Shown here: piece after piece, positions 9,501 to 16,815 of the stretch
How positions within the stretch are numbered: the first letter of the stretch is position 1
Layout: every line of letters starts with the position of its first letter
Assembly: GCF_917563885.1 (NCBI RefSeq)
Contig: NZ_CAKJTG010000004.1
Coordinates: forward strand, 29,550 to 93,549
From: Pseudoneobacillus rhizosphaerae
GTDB taxonomy: Bacteria; Bacillota; Bacilli; Bacillales; Cytobacillaceae
DNA length: 64,000 bases
Direction: 5' to 3'
The notes under the pieces: model-generated
What the model saw: the letters and a program-made list of their open reading frames with translations, nothing else
The model's database searches: none
Told to the model about the DNA's origin: nothing
Translations under genes and position numbers: made by a program

Positions 9501-10600
9501 GGATTTGGATATGAAATAGTTACATCTCCCGTATATCGAGTACTCGGTAAAGTAGAAGCTCCTACTGAAATAGCCATATCCGACGATGCTGGAGATCCAA
9601 CCGAATATCGTCCTCTTGCTCCTTCGTTACCGTTTGAAAGAACCACGGTCACACCTGCTAGTATGGCATTATTCACTGCAATTGCCGTTGGAGAGAACGG
9701 ATCATGCTGTACTCCACTTCCAAGCGATAGATTAATAACATCCATATTGTCTTCGACTGACTTTTCAATTCCCGCAATGACATTGGAATCTGAGCCTGAT
9801 CCACCAGAGCCTAACACACGATACACATACAAGTCAGCTTCAGGTGCTACACCTCTTACTCCATGACCAGAAATATTTTTCCCGACAATTGTCCCTGAAA
9901 CATGGGTTCCATGAGTGGTCTCTTGCGTCCAACGACTTGGTTTTGTTTCGTAAGGATCCTCATCATTATCGACGAAATCATATCCCCCTTTGAAAGCATC
10001 CTTCAAATCCGGGTGAAGATAATCAATTCCGGTATCAATTACCCCTACTTTCATACCTTGACCACTGAAGCCAGCAGCATTCATGTCATGAGCGCCTATG
10101 TACGGAGCACCGTCAGAAGCATCCTGTGAATACAATGGGGTAGCCATAACCACGCCATCTTCATAGATCGCTTTGACATTCGGATTAGCTGCCACTTCAG
10201 CAATTTTGTTTCCTGGAATCGTCATCGCCATTCCATTAAACACTTTTTGAAAAGTTCTCCCAACCGTAATATCCAAGCCCCGGTTATTCAAGGTTTGTAT
10301 AAAAGAATTCTGTTGCGCTTTAATTGTTTCGGATCCAATACCTTGCTCTGTGCTTTCTTTCAATTCAACAATCACACTTAGTAAACTAGTCGTTTTTGTG
10401 TCTAGGCTTTCTTCAATGAACACCGTTTCCTGTTTACCAACTGCTTTTACTTGATCAAGCACTTTTGAATGAATATTTTGGATCAAGTCCGATTGTGCTT
10501 GCTGCAGTTGTGGACCTATTGCCATTACATTAAAAGGTGTTGCCATCATTAGTGAAATAGCACCAACAATGACTAGTCTCAGTCTTTTTCTCTTTTTCAA
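6533..10600 (-). CDS. Secreted S8 subtilase with PA, cohesin-like and dockerin domains
   Basis: A 1355-residue Vpr/S8-type protease, paralogous to the one at 327-4454. Signal peptide 1-27; I9-like propeptide about 75-155; catalytic Asp189, His230, oxyanion Asn323 and Ser563 (GTSMAAP), with a PA insert at about 385-500. A FlgD-like stretch near 770-860 precedes a cohesin-like domain (about 1000-1165) that is split by a Gly-Pro repeat linker at 1073-1087. A Cna-B-like region and a dockerin (1281-1335; NVNQDNYINILD and DINLDGAIDILD) follow. The dockerin is followed by a 20-residue tail ending IPQRPIN. TTG start preceded by AGGAGG. It lies 92 bases upstream of the cohesin-SLH gene in the same orientation. 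Likely cell-surface bound through the dockerin. Confidence 0.93.
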   Translation of the reverse strand: MKKRKRLRLVIVGAISLMMATPFNVMAIGPQLQQAQSDLIQNIHSKVLDQVKAVGKQETVFIEESLDTKTTSLLSVIVELKESTEQGIGSETIKAQQNSFIQTLNNRGLDITVGRTFQKVFNGMAMTIPGNKIAEVAANPNVKAIYEDGVVMATPLYSQDASDGAPYIGAHDMNAAGFSGQGMKVGVIDTGIDYLHPDLKDAFKGGYDFVDNDEDPYETKPSRWTQETTHGTHVSGTIVGKNISGHGVRGVAPEADLYVYRVLGSGGSGSDSNVIAGIEKSVEDNMDVINLSLGSGVQHDPFSPTAIAVNNAILAGVTVVLSNGNEGARGRYSVGSPASSDMAISVGASTLPSTRYTGDVTISYPNPSTTVETQQTKINTKFPVKVMAWDEKDGPEGYAKNLQGVPLVYVGEGASTDYKSHVKGKAVLITRGDVTFDEKIRSAKNAGAVAAFIFDKDSISKGPITYFLGAGDYVATYSLSEEAGVELLNAVKAHPEEEFTLDFGAFQSVSIQGDEVAPFSSRGPTVNSNIKPDVVAPGVNIRSSVAAYGGNYTDAYQAMNGTSMAAPNVTGLAVLLKQAHPEYSPFDVKAALMNTAKVLETPKYTMFDQGAGRVQGLNALTTDALVMVKEQSKSDNNHDQRLELADHYTGSVLFGKIAPSETDAITQKKTVLLKDVAGKAQDYTVRYQFTGPENTNNVTVTTPESVHVDAKGETNFDVSINVPAGTPSGEYQGYIYLSNVVSGAELHLPFVSFIGDTEMGEGFTHIEVKDPGFSPDGDGVRDTIPIKFGLYNKTEVVFGELFDKNGGYLGVAFEYVAQTDHPVLKAGEHTIEWDGTYFYGNEIMQAPDGVYTIALIGFSKIPQSETDMPFIKWIESDLYLQTQMPKVEVKNSDFIGEKETYHLSGKVKDEYSSNGEGEKVKVFYTLRNLRANGMEAVDSGFFFANSDGTFGHDIKVFPGYNIIYVFASTPAFDFGGGMGPNNGSYMHLRVGEPTQYFVNPDRDIKLGEEFEVTIDARYVKNFIGGDLGFMVDESSMKFLGAEATAEVKAYGDVSIVVKDLGESEPPVTFPIIGPGPGPGPGPGPGPGDDFPPVVMHGYKVGLALKGKTNGINGNIRYLKLKFKATSNIEKVNQTYPIVVTESSIVNLDQNGKEELTGTFAVDGTIILNAPNQKISGHVNNLSPEAFESGADFSKKGIKVYASWGGYLDRNNEYHNGITVEGVVNPDGTFVIDDLPADQTFTVRLFVPGHLPAVMDYLQLISNEDGIYVPGDVEVQWSNIMLAGNVNQDNYINILDLAIVSRNFGTTNATAELGDINLDGAIDILDLSYVTANYDKYNENSLMSDISIPIPQRPIN

Positions 10601-10971
10601 CCTATTTTCCCGCCTCCTCTTAAAATTTTCCCAATCTCCTTACCATCTTTAAGTATTGCTTTTTCATTTTCTTTAAAATGGATAAAACTGTCAATATTAT
10701 AGTAGAATTGCTTTTTGAGTAATTTAGAACAAATTCACACACGACTGACTAGTCAGTTTACCACCGGTAGTTCAATAAAAAAACAGAATAATAAATCCTT
10801 CATAAGTAAACTAGTTTAAATATATGAATATAGTAAAATCAGCAATTTCCCGAATGCCGTCGAAATGTTTTTCTTGAATAATTTCATTAATTTGGAAAAA
10901 AATGCGTTAACTATATTAAAATAGTCGGTTTATCGCTTTGAGGCAGTGGTACACTACTCAGTTTATGTATT
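10601..10971 (-). promoter_or_regulatory. Upstream region of the subtilase cluster, with candidate -10 and palindrome
   Basis: No coding sequence is apparent. On the minus strand a TATAAT (plus 10696-10701) lies about 95 bases before the subtilase start. No convincing -35 is present at 17 bases. About 45 bases further upstream is the perfect palindrome ACTGACTAGTCAGT (10744-10757), a plausible operator. The remainder is AT-rich with nothing else identified. Confidence 0.4.
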
Positions 10972-11017
10972 AAAAAAGCGGTCCTGAGCTCAATCATTAG
11001 CTCAGGACCGCTTTTTT
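10972..11017 (-). terminator. Strong terminator of the DUF5667 gene
   Basis: AAGCGGTCCTGAGCT pairs perfectly with AGCTCAGGACCGCTT around an eight-base loop and is flanked by A and T tracts. It lies just past the stop of the minus-strand gene at 11043 and could also stop plus-strand transcripts. Confidence 0.9.
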
Positions 11018-11042
11018 GGGTTCAATAATAAAATAATACTAC

Positions 11043-12233
11043 TTATTTGTTATCATTCTTTTTCTCTTGAGATTTACCTTTATTCTCTTTATGTGCGTTA
11101 CCTTTTGTTTCTTTATTTTCTTTTTGTTGCTTCTCTTTTGCTACTTTTTTTGCTTCTTGCATTTTACTTTTTGCATCTTGCTTTTTACTTTTCTCTTCTT
11201 GCTTTTTACCTTTTTCTTCTTGCTTTACTACTGCTTTAGCTTTCTTTTCTTCAGATTTAGCTTTTTTAACGACTGGAATAACTGCAGTTGCTTCTTCAGT
11301 TTCTTCATCAGTTACTGTTACTTCAGTAGTTTCAGTCACTGTATTATCTTTCTCTACTTCTACTTCTACTTCTGTATTAGTTGTCTTCTCTTGGTCAGTA
11401 ATAACTACGGCCGTATCTTCTTCAACTTCCGTTTCTTCAGTGTCCTTTGCTAAACGCGCTTCAATTTTAGCTAATTTTTTCTCTAATTTTGCATAGCTTT
11501 TTTCAATATTTCTTTGCAGTGCTGCCTTAGCCACAGGATTCTTAACCTTTTCCATTGCCGCAGTTAATGCGATAATATTTTGTGATAAGATTACTTTGAC
11601 TTCTTCAACAGCTTTTTCATCACTTGTAGGTTCATCTTCCAAAACAGCAACAGTGTCAGTTGTTTTGTCTGCTGTAGGTTCTGTTACCACCTGACCGTCA
11701 GTTTTCGTTTGATCTTCCGTTGTAACTTTTTCTCCTTCAACTGTTGTTGTATCTTTTTCTTTTTCTTTTTCTTCTTCTACTACACTATCTGCTACTTTCA
11801 TACCTTCAAGTGCTTTCTTAATCGTTTCAACTGCAAGATCTTCTTTACCTTCTTTAAATAAACTTTCCGCTTCAGCTAATCGATCAGATGCAAAAGTTGC
11901 TAATAGTGCCGCTTCTTTCACATCATCAATTGTTAACATCAGTCTAATTTTTTCAAGGGTTAACTTAGCAAAATAGAAAAAGTCTCCAGGAACGAGCTTT
12001 GGTGCTTCTACTTTGGTTTCATCCTTCGCTTGAACCGTTACATCATTTGTAAGTGTTACTGTATCGTTTTTTACGGATGTTTCAGTTGGAGCTTCAACCG
12101 ACTGAGATTGCTCACTAGTCGTGTCATTTGCTAATGCTACAGAAGATGAAAAGGTAAATGATCCAGCTAAGACCATTGCTAATGCAGTTTTTGCGATTTT
12201 ATTCATTTCTATTTGATTGATATATTTTTTCAA
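11043..12233 (-). CDS. Secreted Lys/Glu-rich DUF5667 protein
   Basis: About 396 residues. A signal peptide (TALAMVLAGSFTFSSSVALA) is followed by a Thr/Val/Glu-rich stretch and a DUF5667-like helical region. That region starts at the typical LVPGDFFYFAKLTLEKIRL motif and contains FASDRLAEAESLF. The C-terminal third is low-complexity KKQEEKSKK repeats. I chose TTG at 12233 because GAGGTG sits 7 bases upstream; the ATG at 12239 is too close to it. Function is unknown. Proteins of this family are exported and the charged tail may contact wall polymers. The tail's simple-sequence DNA produces long spurious frames on the other strand. Confidence 0.8.
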   Translation of the reverse strand: MKKYINQIEMNKIAKTALAMVLAGSFTFSSSVALANDTTSEQSQSVEAPTETSVKNDTVTLTNDVTVQAKDETKVEAPKLVPGDFFYFAKLTLEKIRLMLTIDDVKEAALLATFASDRLAEAESLFKEGKEDLAVETIKKALEGMKVADSVVEEEKEKEKDTTTVEGEKVTTEDQTKTDGQVVTEPTADKTTDTVAVLEDEPTSDEKAVEEVKVILSQNIIALTAAMEKVKNPVAKAALQRNIEKSYAKLEKKLAKIEARLAKDTEETEVEEDTAVVITDQEKTTNTEVEVEVEKDNTVTETTEVTVTDEETEEATAVIPVVKKAKSEEKKAKAVVKQEEKGKKQEEKSKKQDAKSKMQEAKKVAKEKQQKENKETKGNAHKENKGKSQEKKNDNK

Positions 12234-12501
12234 TTCCATTCACCTCGTAAGTTAGTTTCTAAGCGGCCGCTTTTTTCACTAGAGTAGTTCGGGGGGGCCT
12301 TGTGTCTTTTGGGCGTATTTAAATAAAAATTTACTATTTCTATATATTTTGTGAAAAAAGTACTAAACATCTTTCTCTAAAAACCTGGAAGCTTCTCTAA
12401 AGCTATGGTCTGCTAACAGCAAATGAATATTACTCTTATTACGGCAAGCTCCAATTAAATCTTTTGCTAGTTTCTTCATTCTCATTATTGGCTTGCAAAA
12501 T

Positions 12502-12528
12502 AAAAAATCCACCAAAATTTGGCGGATT
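12502..12528 (-). terminator. Terminator of the CDF transporter gene
   Basis: AATCCGCCAAA pairs with TTTGGTGGATT (minus strand) followed by TTTTTATTTT. It lies 10 bases after the stop of the transporter gene. Confidence 0.8.
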
Positions 12529-12538
12529 CATTTCATAA

Positions 12539-13429
12539 CTAATCTGGAAAATAAGGATTTAGGTGAATAAGAACTTCTTCAATATTATCGTGTTTGTTCA
12601 TGAGGCCTTTTTTGATTTCTCTAGAAAGGTCATGTCCTTCCTTTATCGTTTTATCGTGATTGATAGAAACCCTTAAATCTACGATAACATAGTGTCCATG
12701 TTCTCTTGCTCTAATTCGATCAATCCTTTTCACATCCGAAAAAGAAGAAATTAACGATAAATACTCATCTATGATGTCCGATTCAATATTACGCTCTAAT
12801 AAAATGTCAAACGATTCTTTCAGCATCTCTTTAGCAATTTTGAATATTAAATAGGCTACCACGATACTTGCAACCTTATCGCCATAAAGTAAAAACGGTA
12901 GATTAAATTTATCACCAATAATCGATAACATCACACCTACTGCTGCTGCTACTGAAGCAACGATATCGGCTTTATGATCAAGGGCTATCGCCTCAATAGC
13001 CTTACTACTATACTGTTTACCAATTTTCAATGAATAACGATAAAGAACCTCTTTTGTCCCATATGAAATAATCGCAACCCACATGGCCATTATATTTGGT
13101 GTGGAAATGGGATGAATAAACCCTACTATTGCTTCATAGACGATGTAAATTGAAACCGTAAATAATAGAATCCCTACAATTCCGGAAACAATGACTTCTG
13201 CCTTCCCATGACCATATGGATGTTCTTGGTCAGCTGGCTTATTAGCTAATTTAATCACTAAAAGAACGATAACAGAGGCAAATACATCAGCAGCGGAGTG
13301 GATTCCATCAGCAAACACTGCGTCACTTTTTCCGAAATAACCTACCGTTAATTTTCCAATAGTCAAAAGAATGTTACTGATTACACTTATCCACGCAACC
13401 TTTTTTGCTAATGATTCTCTGTTTCCCAT
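12539..13429 (-). CDS. Cation diffusion facilitator family transporter
   Basis: 296 residues, a standard CDF length. Six membrane segments are visible in the first 200 residues, with the metal-site motifs HSAAD in TM2 and DHKAD in TM5 and a conserved HPYGHGKAE loop. The C-terminal ferredoxin-like cytoplasmic domain contains REHGHYVIVDLRV. The family exchanges divalent metal for protons across the cell membrane. The acidic TM5 motif would suit manganese or iron at least as well as zinc, resembling the Bacillus MneP/MneS exporters, but the metal is not certain. ATG start behind GAGGGGG. It is a single gene with its own terminator. Confidence 0.88.
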   Translation of the reverse strand: MGNRESLAKKVAWISVISNILLTIGKLTVGYFGKSDAVFADGIHSAADVFASVIVLLVIKLANKPADQEHPYGHGKAEVIVSGIVGILLFTVSIYIVYEAIVGFIHPISTPNIMAMWVAIISYGTKEVLYRYSLKIGKQYSSKAIEAIALDHKADIVASVAAAVGVMLSIIGDKFNLPFLLYGDKVASIVVAYLIFKIAKEMLKESFDILLERNIESDIIDEYLSLISSFSDVKRIDRIRAREHGHYVIVDLRVSINHDKTIKEGHDLSREIKKGLMNKHDNIEEVLIHLNPYFPD

Positions 13430-13630
13430 TTAACGTAAATCCCCCTCTTAGGTAACCTTAAGTATCATAGCAGAGTGTGAATCGGTGGGTCTAGAGCAAC
13501 AAATTTGTTGATTTCCATTCTTTTAAGTATTAATAAAAAGTTTAATTCATATTCAAAAAAGTTGCTTATAGGAAAATTCTCTTTAAACTAAACAATGTTC
13601 TGACATATAAATGATTATTATTTTTGCATA

Positions 13631-13666
13631 AAAAAAAGGCGATGCTCTGTTACAAGCAACACCTTT
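13631..13666 (-). terminator. Terminator of the MFS gene
   Basis: AAAGGTGTTGCT pairs imperfectly with AGCATCGCCTTT on the minus strand and is followed by a T run. It lies about 20 bases after the transporter stop. Confidence 0.75.
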
Positions 13667-13686
13667 AATCATACTAAAAATCCCCC

Positions 13687-14895
13687 TTACTTCCCAGATA
13701 CAACCTCTCTCTTAAATGTGCCCTTTAAGTCACCCGCATTCCAATAAACAGTTCCCATGGCTACTAAAAGTAAAATTCCTGTCACCATAAATACGCTTTG
13801 GACTGGAAAGATTCCGCCAATGAACCCACCAATAATTGGACCAATCATCCCGCCAATTTGGTTCGCCGTTTGATTCAAGCTGAATGCTCTTCCTCGAAAA
13901 TCCTCTGGGGTTGATTTTACGACAAGACCATTTAATGCTGGAAAAACCGCGCAGAAAAAGATACCGTAAACAAAGCGCATAATCGAAAATCCCCAAATTT
14001 GGGTGAATAAAATTTGAGCTAATATTCCTAATCCACCGCCCATAAGTCCAATAAATAAAACACGGTGAAATCCAACTTTGTCTGCCCATTTCCCCCAACG
14101 AGGGGCAAAAAGAACACTTGCAATTCCAGGTAGAGCAATGATTACACCAGTAAGGAGCGAAGCATAATTTGAAGTACTACTTAGATCTGCAATGTACAAA
14201 GGAAGAATCGGATCAATTGTCATAATCGAACAACTAGTAACTAGTGTAAGGATAATAACTAATAAGAAGGGCCGATTATTCATTGCCACTTTAAAATCAC
14301 TAATAATAGACCCTTTTATCTTACTTGGTTTAAAATTCTCCTCTTTCACCCAAAAGATAATCAAAAAAGTCGCTAGACCGACAATTAACCCACCACTACC
14401 AAATGCCCACCGATTTCCGGCTAGTTCGGCAATTCCCCCACCTAAAAGTGGCCCAATGATCATGCCTGATGCAGCTGCTGAAGATATGAGGGATAGAGCA
14501 TAGCCTACCTTATCACTTGGCGTATTTGTTCCAATTAAAGCAATTGCTCCTGGAATAAAACCACTTAGTAATCCCTGTAAGATTCTAAGCGCCAATATTT
14601 GGTAAGGGTTCGTAACAAATGCCATTAATGTATAGATAACAAAAAGGGCAAATCCCGCGCGAACAATCATGGGTTTCCTTCCATATTTATCAGCCAAATT
14701 CCCCCAAAACGGTGTTGCAATGGCCCCTGCGAAAAAAGCAGAACTAAATATCAGTCCAGACCACATTTCGGTGTTTTCATGTACTCCAATTTGTAGAAGA
14801 AAAATTGGCAAGAAGGGAATTACCATGGAAAAACTTGCTGCTGTAAAAAAGACGCCAATCCAAAGCACCCACAAATTAATTTTCCATCTTGGCAT
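13687..14895 (-). CDS. MFS transporter, DHA1 drug-efflux type
   Basis: 402 residues and 12 predicted membrane helices, with the MFS signature GNLADKYGRKP between TM2 and TM3 and the repeat signature GKWADKVGFHR in the second half. ALIGTNTP..GYALSLISSAAASGMIIGPLLGG matches the TM5 antiporter motif C of drug:proton antiporters. Likely exports a drug or other hydrophobic compound; the substrate cannot be read from the sequence. ATG start with GGGAGATGG upstream. Single-gene unit. Confidence 0.87.
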   Translation of the reverse strand: MPRWKINLWVLWIGVFFTAASFSMVIPFLPIFLLQIGVHENTEMWSGLIFSSAFFAGAIATPFWGNLADKYGRKPMIVRAGFALFVIYTLMAFVTNPYQILALRILQGLLSGFIPGAIALIGTNTPSDKVGYALSLISSAAASGMIIGPLLGGGIAELAGNRWAFGSGGLIVGLATFLIIFWVKEENFKPSKIKGSIISDFKVAMNNRPFLLVIILTLVTSCSIMTIDPILPLYIADLSSTSNYASLLTGVIIALPGIASVLFAPRWGKWADKVGFHRVLFIGLMGGGLGILAQILFTQIWGFSIMRFVYGIFFCAVFPALNGLVVKSTPEDFRGRAFSLNQTANQIGGMIGPIIGGFIGGIFPVQSVFMVTGILLLVAMGTVYWNAGDLKGTFKREVVSGK

Positions 14896-15024
14896 ACTGT
14901 TCCATCTCCCAGTAAAAGAAAAAGTATCTTATATTTTTTCAATATTCCTATTTTTAATAACTTCATAGTATCACAAAAGACATTTATTTTCACTCCCGAA
15001 ATATTCGAATCATGAAATAAAAAT

Positions 15025-15086
15025 ACACTTTAGCACTTTAAAGCCATGGGGGACAGTCCCCCATGGCTTTAAAGTACTAAAGTGTA
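15025..15086. repeat. Long palindrome with GGGGGACAGTCCCCC core
   Basis: ACACTTTAG.ACTTTAAAGCCA arms surround a GGGGGACAGTCCCCC core, forming a near-perfect stem of about 30 pairs. On the minus strand it is followed by TATTTTTATTT and could terminate the 52-aa gene. A second copy of the same core type occurs at about 26727-26762, so this also looks like a dispersed repeat. Confidence 0.75.
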
Positions 15087-15105
15087 TGCAACTTTGATAA
15101 CTTTT

Positions 15106-15264
15106 TTACCCGAAAAGCTTATTTATTTTAGGGATCATCACGTTAGTTTGACCAGCGAAAATATGGATTAGCTTCTTATCGACAAAGAAGGCGACTGTTA
15201 TTATATCCTTTGATTCCGAAATGACTTTATAGGATACTTCTACATTCGAATCATTTGTATTCAA
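15106..15264 (-). CDS. Small protein of unknown function (52 aa)
   Basis: A TTG start (15262-15264) is preceded by GGGAGAGG at good spacing. The 52-residue product starts MNTNDSNVEVSYKV, has an alternating beta-like pattern (IITVAFFVDKKLIHIF) and ends KINKLFG. It has no signal peptide or cysteines. The family is not recognised. A strong hairpin follows the stop. Coding status rests on the ribosome binding site, composition and terminator only. Confidence 0.5.
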   Translation of the reverse strand: MNTNDSNVEVSYKVISESKDIITVAFFVDKKLIHIFAGQTNVMIPKINKLFG

Positions 15265-15380
15265 TAAATCCTCTCCCTTTTAATTGATCACCCTTTATAA
15301 TATGCATGGTTGCGATGTTTATCTCTCTCTATTGTATGCCCATTTATCTAATTGATATCTCCCGCTAAGCATGTTAATAT

Positions 15381-15416
15381 AAATCGCATGCGATTTAATC
15401 GTGAAAGATATATAAT
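15381..15416 (+). promoter_or_regulatory. Promoter with palindromic operator for gpx-ohrR
   Basis: An 18-base perfect palindrome TAAATCGCATGCGATTTA (15380-15397) lies immediately upstream of a TATAAT at 15411-15416, covering the -35 zone. It is placed where a repressor would block RNA polymerase. The OhrR-type regulator encoded two genes downstream is the obvious candidate ligand. The palindrome differs from the classic TACAATT-type OhrR box, so the match is by position only. Confidence 0.6.
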
Positions 15417-15454
15417 ATAAATTGGCCACTTTAAAAAATATAGGAGGACTTATT

Positions 15455-15934
15455 ATGACAAATGTGTATGATTTTACTGTAAAGCTGACGAATGGTCATC
15501 AAAAGGAATTAAGTGATTATGAAGGTAAACCGTTAATCATTGTGAATACCGCAAGCAAATGTGGATTTACTCCTCAATTTAAAGGACTCCAGGAATTGTA
15601 TGATAAGTATCAAGATCGTGGTTTAGAAATTTTGGGGTTTCCGTGTGATCAATTTAACAATCAAGAATTCGATAATATTGAGGATACAACAGCATTTTGT
15701 CAATTAAATTACGGTGTTAAATTTCCGATATTTGCAAAAATTGATGTAAATGGCGAAAATGCTCATCCTTTATTTACATTTTTAAAAGAACAGAAAAAAG
15801 GAATCCTCTCCAAAAACATAAAATGGAATTTCACAAAGTTTCTTGTGGACAGTAAGGGTAATGTAGTCGAACGTTATGCACCAACCACTGACCCAAGTAA
15901 GATTGAAGAAGATTTAATCAAATATTTTATGTAA
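15455..15934 (+). CDS. Glutathione peroxidase family thiol peroxidase (BsaA-like)
   Basis: 159 residues from the ATG at 15455, which has TAGGAGGA 8 bases upstream; the longer frame starting at 15422 lacks a ribosome site. Peroxidatic Cys36 lies in NTASKCGFTPQF, followed by the family motifs FPCDQFNNQE and IKWNFTKFLVD. It reduces hydroperoxides, in Bacillus probably with thioredoxin or bacillithiol rather than glutathione. The ohrR gene follows after 26 bases, so the pair is likely one peroxide-inducible operon. Confidence 0.92.
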   Translation: MTNVYDFTVKLTNGHQKELSDYEGKPLIIVNTASKCGFTPQFKGLQELYDKYQDRGLEILGFPCDQFNNQEFDNIEDTTAFCQLNYGVKFPIFAKIDVNGENAHPLFTFLKEQKKGILSKNIKWNFTKFLVDSKGNVVERYAPTTDPSKIEEDLIKYFM

Positions 15935-15960
15935 TCTTATTTACTTGAAAGGTGATATGG

Positions 15961-16395
15961 ATGGACGATTTCCTGACTTTGAAAAATCAACTGTGCTTTG
16001 CTATCTATGAAACATCTAGTGAATTCACAAAATTATATACCAATGTGCTTCACCCCTTTGGCTTAACCTACCCACAGTATCTTGTTCTACTAGCACTTTG
16101 GGAAAAGGATGGCTTAAAAGTAAAAGAACTGGGAGAAACCTTAAATCTAGGTACAGGAACATTGACACCAATGATCTCTCGAATGGAAGCAAACGGATGG
16201 GTCCGAAAAGAAAGGTCAAAAGTGGACGAACGGAAAGTTTATATTCACTTACAAGCAAAAGCCAAAGAAGAAAAAAAAGCAATTACTCAAAAAATTAGTG
16301 AAGAATTACTAACTTGCAAAATTGAACTCGAAGAATACGAACAGCTCTTGAAACAATTGAATCAATTGCAACGTAAGTTGAGAGAAAGAAAATGA
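15961..16395 (+). CDS. ohrR: MarR/OhrR family organic hydroperoxide sensor
   Basis: 144 residues from the ATG at 15961 (AAAGGTG upstream; a GTG at 15952 is a less likely start). The N-terminus KNQLCFAIYETSSEFTKLY carries the single reactive cysteine (Cys12) typical of one-Cys OhrR proteins. The winged-helix core includes LGTGTLTPMISRMEANGW and a DERKVYIHL wing. The family represses peroxidase genes until the Cys is oxidised by organic peroxide. Here the likely target is its own operon with the peroxidase gene, in place of the usual ohrA partner. Confidence 0.88.
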   Translation: MDDFLTLKNQLCFAIYETSSEFTKLYTNVLHPFGLTYPQYLVLLALWEKDGLKVKELGETLNLGTGTLTPMISRMEANGWVRKERSKVDERKVYIHLQAKAKEEKKAITQKISEELLTCKIELEEYEQLLKQLNQLQRKLRERK

Positions 16396-16485
16396 CTTTC
16401 TTTGAATGACCTAACCAAATAGGTTTGAATAAAATGGATTTCCCCACTATCACCAAGAAGAAATTCATAGAATTATATCTATCCT

Positions 16486-16514
16486 AGCACCTTTTTTAGG
16501 TGCTTTTTATTTTT
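16486..16514 (+). terminator. Terminator of the gpx-ohrR operon
   Basis: AGCACCT pairs with AGGTGCT around a TTTT loop, followed by TTTTATTTTT. Confidence 0.85.
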
Positions 16515-16589
16515 AATCAAACGTTTGATTAGATTCTAATATTACTAGTATTATCAAGAGTTTGAGCCATTTCAATCAATCGATTGATT
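16514..16589. repeat. Twin TetR-type palindromes, copy A
   Basis: TAATCAAACGTTTGATTA (16514-16531) and AATCAATCGATTGATT (16574-16589) share the AATCAA half-site and are 59 bases apart centre to centre. The same arrangement with the same spacing recurs at 25611-25690. They lie between the ohrR terminator and the HD-GYP gene, whose start is about 225 bases further on. The rest of this 420-base gap holds no gene. Confidence 0.7.
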
Positions 16590-16815
16590 ACTATCTATGT
16601 TCGCATATAATCTTTTCTCATAACATCGGCATTATATATATTTATTCAAATAATTCTATCCTAAATAAGTACTGATTTATGTCCAATTTTTGACTATTGA
16701 TCTAAATAAACAATTTTACAATATTTTTATAGTAAAATTAAGTAGCCCTCAAACTGTGGGTAATCTATTTTATTTCCTATTAAAATTATATATTAGAGTA
16801 TAGGAGTTACTATCT

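Noticed and set aside
11067-11453. Plus-strand 128-aa frame very rich in Phe, Leu and Cys
   Set aside because: It is the reverse of the Lys/Glu-rich tail of the DUF5667 protein; simple-sequence composition keeps the opposite frame open.
12363-12485. Minus-strand 40-codon ORF (MRMKKLAKDLIGACRNK)
   Set aside because: Protein-like composition but no ribosome binding site and no neighbours; it may be a gene relic, and I cannot support it as a gene.
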